From: Typha latifolia
Lineage: Eukaryota > Streptophyta > Magnoliopsida > Poales > Typhaceae
Direction: 5' to 3'
Assembly: GCA_019914945.1 (NCBI GenBank)
Contig: CM034106.1
Location: 7,006,001-7,070,000, forward strand
DNA length: 64,000 nt
In this document: positions 47,819 to 58,679 of the stretch, one piece after another
How positions within the stretch are numbered: the first letter of the stretch is position 1
How the letters are laid out: each line of letters starts with the position of its first letter
Notes under the pieces: generated by a model
Databases searched by the model: none
What the model was told of the DNA's origin: nothing
Seen by the model: only the letters and a program-made list of their open reading frames with translations
Program-made: the position numbers and the translations under genes

Positions 47819-48411
47819 ACCCTTACCATGACTCGACCCAAGCTTGCATGTGGCCAACACCAAAAGGGTTTTGGCCACTCTATCCTCTTCCTCGATAAAC
47901 TCATGGGGAGAGAGAGAGAGAGAGTTACCTAGACTTGGAGAAAGTCGCCGGCGAGGTGGAAAGACGGCGAAGTTGACGTGAGCTCGGGCTGGATTTGGCG
48001 TGGCTCAGGTTGGTCTCAGCTAGAAGAAGGGGATGGGAGAAGAAGATAGAAGAAAAGAAACAGAGATGAAGAGAGATAGATATATAAGAAAAATTTTGGG
48101 AGTAACAACCCAATCTGAAATCCCGTCGGAAATTTTGGCGGATCAATTCCTATTGGAATAGAGGTGGGGGAGGAAGACGACTCTGTAGCACACGTGCCGA
48201 GCACGTGCATTTTTTTTTTTGTGAAGGATGTTACATGGCCTTGCTCGGCTCGGCTTGACCCATCTCAAGCCTGAGAAAGCTTGAGCTCAGCTTGATTACG
48301 ACCTCCTCGTCATCTTTCGCAGCGATGACAACTCCCTTGACATTAATGTCGTCATCTCCCTTGACACTGACGTCGTCATGTCCCCTCGATACTGGCAAAG
48401 AAAGAAGAAGG

Positions 48412-48454
48412 GGAAGGTGAAGGTGAAGGTGAAGGTGAAGGTGAAGGTGAAGGT
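48412..48454. repeat. (GGTGAA)n hexanucleotide repeat
   Basis: About seven hexamer units. They encode Lys-Val dipeptides in a short forward ORF (48378-48575) that has no recognisable domain; I do not call that ORF a gene. Confidence 0.95.
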
Positions 48455-48720
48455 GCCCACTTTGGCGACGTTGATCCTATCAGCGACAATGGTAGTGGCG
48501 AGGTCGGTTGGTGACGGGATCCGAACAAACTCGATGCCGATTAAGGTGGAGGGAGCGAGAGATTACTCGAGATGATGGGAGAGCATCTTCAAAAATAATG
48601 GCGAACCATAGTAGCTTGCTCAATGATGATGAAGGAATATCTCATCTTGTAAGGAACATGGTGACTTTGTTTGCAAACAATCTATATGTGTTGGCATTTC
48701 TGATGTGGCTTGCACAGTAA

Positions 48721-51533
48721 TGATGGAGAAAGTAATAGAATTTTGTCTAAGCTGGGCTCCTTTAATTTAGGGGCTACGGTATTTAAGTAATTGAGCTCCG
48801 AGCTGACCCAAGCTAGGTTCGACTCGATTAATCTTTGAGCTAAAAAACTCAGCCCTCTCTAGTCATTTTACATGTATATTTTTCATATATATATATATAT
48901 ATTTTTTGAAACAAGCTTCTTTTCCCCAATTGTATTCCTTAGCCCAAGAAATAATTGAATTCTTAGTGAAAATCGCATGTCCATGAAAAGATCAGGAAGG
49001 CAACGACTTCCTGTTAGCAGTCACACCCGGTGGATGATTAGAAACTAACAACTGTTCTGGTGGGAAGCAAAAGTTGACACAAGGAAATATTCTTCCTGAC
49101 AAGTCTCGTCTTAGTTTCTCTTGTTTCGATTCTTTTTTGTTCGACATAAATTTTCTGATAAGTTAGTCTAATTAAGCATCTGTTCTTATTTTCTCTCAAA
49201 AAATAAAATCAGGACCTCCAAAAATCAGCTCAAGCTTCATTCAGACTTGAGCTATTAAGTGGCACAAAATGAGCCCAGCAGAACTAGAATGAATTGGAAA
49301 TAACTAATTCGATGTTTTACCTTAGGCTAAAAATTTGTTTCAAGCTGATCTCGGTCTCAGTTAACACTCCTGCTTTAAACTTGGCTCACTAACACCGCTA
49401 ATTTAAACCAAGATGACCGGTAATGAACTATGCTTGAGCAAGTTTGGATGCTCTGAAATTAAAATAATAGAGTACTAGAGAACTAGAGAAATTGGAGCCG
49501 GAGCAGTTGTCATTGTTCAAATATGATAAGTATACGAGGGGTTGGGTGTGAATTGGCTACTCTACTCCAAAAGTGAGTATCTGGAACTCCAAATTGGTAA
49601 CATCCAATATTGCTAAACACCACCGTACTCCTCCGTATTCTCAACGAACCAGTATCCCAAAGAAAGAAAGAAAGAACGATAAGGGTTTTAATGCCTTGAC
49701 ACCATCTCCAGTTATTTGTTGGGAGAGGGATTAAAACTCCCAACGGGTCCAACTACTTCAAAAACTTGGTACCAATTATGGATACTTTTTAAGCAGATTC
49801 ATTGCTTCTAATGTAGCTCCAATCCAGTAAACAGTTACTTAGGTTAGACATAAAACAGAGCTAAAAAATTTACACATTCTCATTATATAGATAAGCTGAC
49901 CACCATTTCCCTTTGGTTTTATTGGTAAAAAGAATTTCAAAAATCACACTCCATATATTAGCTAACCATTATGAAGTTAACATACGTTGATACAGTAAAA
50001 GGGCAATAAGGCTCCACAAATAAGTTGCAATATTTATCAAACAAATTATAGTTCCTTATTTCCTCACTTGAGTGTATGCTTAACAGAAAGTCGAAAGATA
50101 CTGCATTCCTCTAATTGTGCCTGTTCATTGATTGGTTTGAGAATACATCGCCTACATCATAGATAAGCACACATCTCACACAAGGTGAAAAGGTAATATA
50201 AGATTGGATTGCCGGAACGATCAAACATATTAATTTCATCAATAATGGAATCTGCTCAATGCATAGGCCAATCACGAGCTGCTCTCGGAGCAACAAACTA
50301 ACGCTGGTTTAGCCAAACGAATAGGAAAGAGTGAACAAGCTCCAGAAAACAAGTCACTTGGACGGTGCATCAAAAATAAATTCATGCCGATGTAAAACAT
50401 AAAAGAAAAAAGAACACGACCTCCTGGAAAGAATTGAGGAAAAATCTAAAACCTAGAAGAAACATCTCAAGAAAAAAGAATACAGAGCTGCAAGTTTCAC
50501 CTAGCAGGAAAGCACTGCCACTGACATATTCAAGTAAAAATGCATTCTTTTTCAGAATCCAAAGAACAAAATATGCCATCTAAAGGAGAAAAATGGTACC
50601 TACCAAATCACAAAAAATGCATATCTGATGCAGCAACAAAACAGTGAATTTACCAAACAAATCAAAATGCTTGACATCAAATATGATATCAACCAAGACA
50701 ATGTGTCCTATGCTAACAAAAGTTCAAAAGATAGCAGCATCACTTCAACCAATTTTGTCGTGCCTCCTTCAATTACGAAATAATAGATGGCTAGGAAGCT
50801 CCACTGTTTAATAACCTTAAATTTCAAGAACAAAGGTCTAACAACACAGACAACAGCTCGATCATAATAATGTAGCCGCACTGAGCCTGATTCTTAAAGC
50901 CTAGAACACAATGAACCAACTTCACTACTACGACCCTCAAAGTTTCCATTCGTACATTAATGCCAGCGAGCTCAGTATGCTAAGTGTGAAGCTGCAAATT
51001 TCTTTTACGTTTTGTGAAGAACAAAAGCAACTGTCCTTATAGAAACAACCCAAAGAAAAGCCTACATGTCAAGCAACAATAGGAACAAGGACCACACTAC
51101 AGTTGAAATCAGAGATAGTAAATCTATCTCAGAATGGAACTAAAAGAAACGGAATAGATCTGTCTACTACTGTAGCCAAACTGAAAGCTAGTAAGTCTGA
51201 ACTTACAATTAAGAATTTTAAAGGACAAGCTATACATTACTATAAATGAAAGGGTAATGCTGCTTCCATAGAACAGGCTGTTTATGTCTACAAATCAAGC
51301 TAAAAAGGTTGTTTAGAATCCAAAGTTCACAGTGAAAATAGTATCACATATAGCATCTATCTAAGTCAACTAAATTTTACAGCTCAAATAGCAATCTAAA
51401 GAACAAACCCACCAGCCTGAGCTGCTCCTAACCTGCGACAAGAATATCTATTGTCCTTGAGCCAAAGAGAACCTTGAACTAGCGCAATCTGATACGAGTT
51501 TATCTAGAAAACATCAGTAGCTGAAGTGCTTTT
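48721..51533. other. Intergenic and 3' flank of the hnRNP-like gene
   Basis: No gene recognised. Dispersed AGCTC-rich fragments lie at 48770-48860 and 49230-49430. The part next to 51533 is presumably the hnRNP-like 3'UTR; its length cannot be read from sequence alone. Confidence 0.4.
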
Positions 51534-54500
51534 CTATCTTCCATAAGGGTGATAGCGACCAGCACCACCACCATAGCCTCCCCTAGCACCATAGAGTCCA
51601 CCTGAGCCATAACCTGCACCTGGAGCAGAATCATAACTACTTCCATAGCTAGAACCACCATAATCCCCAGCTTCACGCCCATAGCCACCTAAGCCACCAC
51701 CATAACTCCCACCAAACCCTCCACCATATGAACCAAGGCGACTAGAATAACCAAATGAAGATTCTCCACGATAACCTCCTAGGCCACCACCATACCCACC
51801 ATAACCACCACCATATTCACCAGCAACTCCCCCATAACCACTGAAACTCCCAGGCCTAGGACCAAGACCTCCAGGTGACCTATAGGATGAAGGGCCAAAA
51901 CCGCCACTGCCATAACCACTATAAGAGCTGCCAAATCCATCAAAACCATCAGCATAAGGACGGCTCCTAATTTCACTATCAAAAGAATGAGGAGGTGGGT
52001 TAGAGGGTTTCTTTGGTTCAGCCTTCTTGATCTCCACCTACAGCAAAGCAAGAAATAAATCTATATCCTGTTATACAACAATCCACAAAACCGAAACTAC
52101 AACATCTGAAGACCTGCAATAAGTTTTAACTACGAGAAAGTAAAGCTAATGATGCAAACTGTCTGTCCCCAAAAGATTCATGTCTCCACTGCATAATATA
52201 TTTATCAAGCATGGATCTCTGGACAGAATATATGATTGTGCATGACCACATGCATATGTGCTTCAGACTCTTGATGGAAGAGTGTACTAAACTCACCTGC
52301 GAACCAGCTAGATCAATCATATTGCCCTTTTTGGCTAACAAATCATCTACAGTTTTTTCAGAGTCAAAGACAACAAAACCAAAGCCTCGAGAGCGGCTGG
52401 TTGCATGGTCACGTATAATTTCATGGTCCACTACCTTCCCAAACTTGGAGAAGAAGTCCTTTAGTTCATCTGTTCAGTTTCATTTCCAAAATAAAATTCA
52501 TCAGAAACTTATAAATTTAGTAATTACACCTGATGGTCAAGTATAATGAAAGCAAACAAACCTTCTGTCAGAGTCGTTGGAATCCCACCAACAAATATTT
52601 TCTTGGTCTTAAAATCTTTGAGAGGAGCAGCACCTTTTGGAATAGTTCTTTTTATTTCAACCTGCATATTTCTAAACCATTAGAAGATTTACATAATGCA
52701 AAGAACTGCAGCTACTTTGCCAGGATCAGAGAAAGGCACAAAGAATAGAAAGTTGAAGTGACTTTGAACACCAAGTTGTCAAGTAGTCTACCACAAGACG
52801 CCATTAGGAAAATGTGGCATCACTAGTTAAACAATAAACAGGTCTTCAAAATAACAATAGCTGAAGATTTTAGGATTTAAGATAACACTCTGTAGACAGA
52901 ATACAGACCTTAAAATTCAAAAATAAAATAAAGTTGAATTTTAATTTCACACCAAGCATTATTGATTAATTTTCACTGATTCTAAATCAAAGCCATATTT
53001 TTCTAAATTGTTCAATAACACCTTACAATTAGTTTGGATAACTTACATTTTAACCTTATCCCCTGATTAACTTATGGACACATCAGAAATTACCAAAGTA
53101 CCCCTGGTTTTACTTGAATGGGACATAGTAAGTATGAGCCTAACTTAAACACCAAATCCAATTATTCTAAGACTCAAACATTAGTCCAAAGAAAAACAAT
53201 GAATAATTTGTCAAACTTTGTGAGAAAAATGGCATGATTCTTGGATTACAACCATTTACATTAAAAACAAACAGAATATCCCTTTTTACTGCATTACTGT
53301 TTGATTTAATTATGTTAAATACTTGGTTGACCAAAGGTGTATTTTGACCATTTTTAGATACATAAAGGGCTCAATTTAAAAATATAGAAAGGCAGGTTGG
53401 AGAAAAAGTAAATCAATTATGGTGCAAAATGAAAATTTCCAGCTAAACTTAAAAACAAAGCCATCACAAAATTAAGCTCACACCAACAATATGTGTTTAT
53501 CACGTTAATCAACATAGAGTTCCAGAAAAACAACACTGCAGAGAAATATATGTTCACGTCTAAATTCAATGCACCATAATTAAGGCACCTCAGTTACCAC
53601 AGTAAGAGAACTTAAGAAAGATAGACATCCAAACACAAGCCAATCTTCATCTGTAGCTCAGACATGTGACAACTCTAGTATCAAGAGATCCTAAACAATT
53701 TCAGCAGTGGCAATCAGATTTCTCCCTCAAGGTTGATACAGAATGTATCATGAGATCTAGGTTGCCTCAACAAATCCTACTCTACCCTTAAATTTTGAAG
53801 GGGAAAAGACATATAAAGAGGGGATAGAAAAGCATAACAGGTCAGATAAATACAAATATGCCTAAATACAGCATATTGGCTTTCTGTTGTAAGATCTCTA
53901 GATACAGGAGTAAATGGTTGAAAATTGTTACAAACCCGCTAAAAAATTGAGGGTGGGCAATTATAACTGTCAGATCTGAATGCAGCAAAATAATCACAGT
54001 AACTTGTTAGTTGTTACCACCTGGTTTAGATTGTTCCATGCAAATTATGCCCCCAATAAGTAAATTTAGTTTCATATCAATAAGCAAGGTAAAGTAGGAA
54101 ATTGCACCCATTGCACGACCATTCAAGAACCCACCATATGCATTGACACTCATTCTGGGATAATGCCAGGTATAAAGCTGCATATTTATCAGCATTCTAA
54201 TGGAGTATAGCTATGGAAGGGGGCAAAAAAATTTCCTGTAGTGTCTCATGTGGATTGCACACAAGCCTGTAGAGAGTTATCATATAGGTGTAAGCTGCAT
54301 AAATACCCCAGTTGATAAAATGCTAGAGATAATCGTTTGGAATTTCCTTCCCTCAGTCCTCAACATTTCTTAAAAAGAAAAATATGAAAAGCTCCTTCAG
54401 CTACACTGAACACAAGGATAGTCTGATATGCTTATTACAAATTTCATTACACATAAGACAGTGAAGAATTTAATAGAATCTAATAAGGAACAGAACTTTG

Positions 54501-57500
54501 TAAAATTCTGAAACCAAGAACCAATAGATCCAACTGTAGCTACTTTATTATTTAATACTTATTTACTTCTCTTTTGCTGTAATTGCCCCTCAAAACTATG
54601 GATCAGTAGGTGACAGCAATGAGTGTCGAGATCTATAGTAACTTGGTGAGAAATCAGAGTTATTAATATAAGATCTTTCATGCTTGAGTACTTTGGGCAG
54701 GGCTTTAAGGTTGATGCTAAAGGTGTTATCCCTCTGATGGACAACAAAAGTCTAGTAGACTTTATATGGTTTTAGACTTAGGATTATTAGTTAAAATTTT
54801 ATTTTCTTTTCTCTGGAATTACTGTAGCGTTAGAACTGTAGCCGTGAGTTGTGTCAAAATTTATTATTATTTTGAAGGAAATCTAAATAGTCTAGATAGA
54901 GTTTGTTTAAATTATCTAAAGGGTCCTACTGGATTTAAAGTTTGTTTTAAATTAGGGGGTTCCTATAAAGGGTTATTGGAGGATCATACATGTAATAAAT
55001 GATGGATTTATAAAAAGAAGGTTCTTTTGCCGGGCATGCCATGTTATCTCTCTCTCTCTTCCTTCCTATCTATTATCTCTGCAAAATATTACTCTCGTTC
55101 TTTCATCTTCTACCTTTTCTTGTCTCTTCATTGATCTCTTTTAGAAGGTTACCATCAAATCAAATGACCCTACTTTGTCCCACATCACTCTCACTTTTCA
55201 TCAATGCTCTCCTCGGCGTCGATGATCGATGGCATTATTGGATTAGGTAGAAGGAAAGGGAAGGGATAAGCCACAATAATTTCTATCCAGCTCCAAAAGA
55301 AAAAAAAAAGAAATAGGTGATCAATGAAAAACAAAGAGGAAGTGAGGTCTGCAGCTTCAAGTGAGATTCCAACGCTGGTTCTTTCCAAAAGGATTTGCTT
55401 TGTACCACATCACTCTCATTTTTCATCGATGCCGCTCTCGGCATCGATGATCGATGGCATTATTGGATTAGGTAGAAGGAAAGGGAAGGGGATGAGCCAC
55501 AATATTTTCTATCCTGCTCCAAAAGTAAAAAAGAAATAGGTGATCAATGAATAACAAAGAGGAAGTGAGGACTGCAGATTCAAGTGAGATTCCAATGCTG
55601 GTTCTTTCCAAAAGGATTTGCTTCTATCAATGGGATGGCAAGTAATTCTGGGATGGAGAAAAACTACCATGGAATGTCACTTCTTACGAGGGTAAGTGTG
55701 GAAGATGGAACCTATAGAAGGGTGACAAGACTAAAGTCTGACACAAATCCTCACAGGTGGATTAATGTATGTTGAACCTCTTTGATTGGGAAGATAATAC
55801 ACAACTAAGATAGTTTAGGGTTTTAAGATATGCATTGCTATATTTCAGAAAGTGTGAAAGTGCCGTTGTATTTGTCCGTTTTTAAGAAATGATATTAAGA
55901 GCAGCACAATATCTAACATAGCTTAGCAGAAGAAGCATGTACAAAATGATAAAAAGAAGCCAAAGGTAACCATAAAGAACTTTATCAACAACTTCCAGCC
56001 AATGAGATAAACTTACCTGTTTTCCATTGATGACATGGTTGTCCTCGATGACTCTGTCCACCACAGAAGGATCTGCATAAGTGATAAACCCAAAACCTCT
56101 AGGTTTTTGGGTGTACCGATCTTTCATTATGACAGCATCAATAATCTCACCATACTTTCCAAAATGTTCTTTGAATGTTGCTGAATTGTGATAAGGAGGA
56201 AATATTCTCAGTAACTGTCAAATTGTGCAAATTACATACTAAACCATGTCTGTCAAACAAAGTGACACAGGAAATTGAACAAAATTGACATGCATTAAAA
56301 GGTCTTAATGAGAAAAATAGAAGATCCTATAGAGGGAAAAGGACACTTAAAATTCAAAAGAATCTGATAAAATCAACTAGTTAGAACATATCATAAAGTA
56401 AATGATTATGTCCAAAAATCCCAAAAGATGTATGATTAACGTATTAGTGATCATATAACAGAAAGATCTTATTCCAAGAAAAAAGAGTAATTGTAAATAA
56501 AATTATATGAGGACCAGTTTGCTGATACTATGGTCATAAGTAGGGATTAACCGAGCCAATCTCAAGCGAGCCAGCTTGAATTGCATCTCTTTATTTAACA
56601 TATATCTGAATCAACAAATACATGTCTACAAGTATGGACAGATAGAAGAGGCATCCTCTGTTTAAGAACTTTAGACATGAAGAACGAATTTAGAACTTCC
56701 TATTTTAAATTGTCTAGCAGGCTCAGATTCTAAAGAACAGTGAGTCATAGGTAAAACATTTTGCACTTTCAACAAGTTATTTTGTGACAAATTCTAAAAC
56801 GCTACTTTTGCATCCACCAAGGACAAGACTCAGATTCTAAAGAGTGATGAGCATTGTTTGAAAAGCAGCCGCATAGGAAGACTGCCATGAATATCCATAA
56901 TGTGTTCCTTAAATGCTGTCCAACTGCATATAGGCCATATGCGGCAGCATATTGGCTGCATACTAACCATCAACAATCGGATTTTTGTCGTATATGCATA
57001 TCGCCATCATATGCATATGAAAGCAATATATCTTATAATAAAGAAATATCTATAGCACTTCATAATAACTTTTATTGATTAATCTTATTGGTTCAACTTA
57101 TCAATCATACTTTATAACATTTATTGGGTAATTTTATGACTAGGAACATCCTTATGAAGATGATTCTCCATATATTAATTTGCAACTTTATCTATTTATT
57201 AGCTTTTAATGCTAAGATACACAATTTAAAAGGTAAAATACACAATACACTCTAGATAATCTATATATATAAATTTTAACATTTGTATTGTTAGATCACA
57301 TATAAGCCTGCATACTACACATGATGCGGTCACACTGGCAGTGTCATAGCCAGAACAATTTGCACTTTCAACAAGTTTTGTTTAGTGGCGAACTCCAAAA
57401 TGCTACTTTTGCATCCACTAAGGGTGAGACTCAGATTCTAAAGAGCATTGTCATAGCTAGAACAATTTGAACTTTCAACAAGTTTGTTTTGTGGCAAACA

Positions 57501-58337
57501 CCAAAATGTTACTTTTGCATCCACTATGAGGATGAGACAAGCATTAGTAACATCAGAATCATTAGAGTAGATTACAAATTGTGTACTTCGAAAAAGAAGG
57601 AATTTAAGAGGTTATTAAGATACTATGACAACCAATTGCATGGAAGCAAAGTTATATAAATATAAATTCGACATCTAATAATGCAAAATACATAAGAAGA
57701 CTCAGAATCAAATTACCAACACAATATCATAGACAAGTGAAATACAAATCAGGTTTGTTAAAAAAAGAAAAAGAAAAATAAGGACTACATTTTAGATGAA
57801 ACTTCATAACCAAAAAACACTTACAAAGCAAATAATTCAAGAACCCAAAGGCACTAAAAATGTGGCCACTAGAAAAGGCCCCATACGGCACGACAAAAGC
57901 ATATAACTCCTACATATTAAAAAAGCTAGAACGAAAAAATCATGATAAAGGGCAAGAGATAAAGAACATCAAACTTCCACCAAAAACATGAATAAAAGGA
58001 AAAAAAATCTTGATGCAGAAAATGATTAAAAGACCGAATGCTTAAGAAAGTACGAATAAATACTACATGACGATACAAGAAGAAACGAAAAGTTAGATTT
58101 CTTCAACAAATTAGCATAGAAAGATAGGAACTTACTCATGCTTGTGTCCTTCGCAAGTCCCCCAATAAAGATCTTCCTACAAACCAAACAACGATATTAG
58201 ATGAAAAACCGCATCACGAGACCCTCGAAGGCCACCAAACGAGAGGAGAGAACACGAGGAACTCCACGGAACGAGAGAGATCGAGAAAGGACTCACGCTG
58301 GGCTAGCACCATCCTGTTCCTTGAGCTTCGCAGCCAT
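51534..58337 (-). CDS. hnRNP-like RNA-binding protein, two RRMs and Gly-rich tail
   Basis: Six exons, all GT-AG and in frame: 58337-58297, 58176-58136, 56180-56017, 52661-52562, 52469-52297, 52037-51534 (1,023 nt, 340 aa). It starts MAAKLKEQDGASPA. RRM1 has RNP2 KIFIGG (15-20) and RNP1 RGFGFITY (55-62); RRM2 has RNP2 KIFVGG (103-108) and RNP1 RGFGFVVF (143-150). Linkers VEIKRTIPKG and VEIKKAEPKK follow each RRM, typical of plant hnRNP A/B-like proteins. Residues ~185-340 are Gly/Tyr/Ser-rich (GGYGG, GGSYG), a low-complexity tail ending GRYHPYGR. From memory the layout and tail match Arabidopsis At3g13224. Expected role: nuclear mRNA binding, processing or transport; the tail could favour condensates (inference). 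Intron 3 is 3.4 kb with tandem duplications. Intact. Confidence 0.96.
52662..56016 (-). other. Intron 3 of the hnRNP-like gene
   Basis: 3,355 bp between exons 3 and 4. About 54760-55770 looks like an insertion: a TATA-like TTTATAAAAAGAAGG (~55008), a CT-rich leader (55040-55140) and the 225-bp tandem duplication, reminiscent of an LTR on the plus strand. Ends and target duplication were not found. Confidence 0.6.
55172..55622. repeat. 225-bp tandem duplication
   Basis: Copies 55172-55396 and 55397-55622, both running from CCACATCACTCTCA through GATGATCGATGGCATTATTG and GAAATAGGTGATCAATGAA to CCAAAAGGATTTGCTT, with few mismatches, so fairly recent. Confidence 0.93.
56759..57545. repeat. Three-copy ~100-bp repeat in hnRNP intron 2
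   Basis: Copies near 56759-56845, 57357-57449 and 57464-57545 share CTTTCAACAAGTT, GCTACTTTTGCATCCAC and (first two) GACTCAGATTCTAAAGAG. The last two are in tandem, each preceded by GTCATAGC(C/T)AGAACAATTT at 57343 and 57450 (period 107). All lie in the 1.96-kb intron 2. Confidence 0.85.
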
Positions 58338-58355
58338 GACCTCGGAGCCTGAAGC

Positions 58356-58369
58356 TAGGGTTAGGGTTT
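58356..58369 (-). promoter_or_regulatory. Telo-box in hnRNP 5' leader
   Basis: Minus strand AAACCCTAACCCTA, ~20-30 bp upstream of the ATG. Telo-boxes (AAACCCTAA) are known near the start sites of many plant genes for translation and RNA-handling factors. Presence is seen; activity is inferred. Confidence 0.7.
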
Positions 58370-58425
58370 CGCAGCTGGAGAGAGCGAGAACGAAGGGACG
58401 ATTGACAAAGCGAGACAGCAGCTTG

Positions 58426-58440
58426 CGATATATTTAATAT
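58426..58440 (-). promoter_or_regulatory. TATA-like box of the hnRNP-like gene
   Basis: Minus strand ATATTAAATATATCG, about 90-100 bp upstream of the start codon, a plausible TATA element placing transcription start near 58400. Confidence 0.45.
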
Positions 58441-58645
58441 TTTTATCGCTCTCTTGAAGCTCCCACGACCCACGTGGATTTCTCTAAGGAGGAGACGATA
58501 CGAACCGTCGATTTAGAAAGAAACGGACGCGATTTGAGATCTGGACGTGCCGGATTATGATGTAGGTGGCCCAACCGACTTGGGCCGGGTTGTTGGGAAA
58601 ATAATTATGCCCGATCCGAAAACTCATCAAATATTGGACCAAATG

Positions 58646-58677
<32 letters not shown>
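58646..58677. repeat. (ATT)n microsatellite
   Basis: About ten ATT units upstream of the hnRNP-like promoter. Confidence 0.95.

Positions 58678-58679
<2 letters not shown>

Larger units (their letters stand above)
45232..48235 (-). mobile_element. Antisense TGTAACA-type LTR region
   Basis: Read on the minus strand, a long terminal repeat appears to start TGTAACATCC at 48235, followed by a poly-A-like run, GCACGTGCTCGGCACGTG, CTCCCCCACCTCT and a small hairpin, then a TATA-like CTTATATATC (~48090) and a CT-rich leader. The same order occurs in the LTR starting at 63671. Further in are GGGC-type hairpins (47769-47818). The left end (~45232) is a guess from the flanking dispersed repeat; no target duplication was found. 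It includes the nested LTR at 45672. ORFs in this region are not convincing genes. Confidence 0.5.

Noticed and set aside
48378..48575. ORF encoding a Lys-Val repeat
   Set aside because: Generated by the GGTGAA hexamer; no flanking gene structure.
51779..52051. Second minus ORF in the hnRNP last exon
   Set aside because: Out-of-frame reading of the Gly-rich tail.
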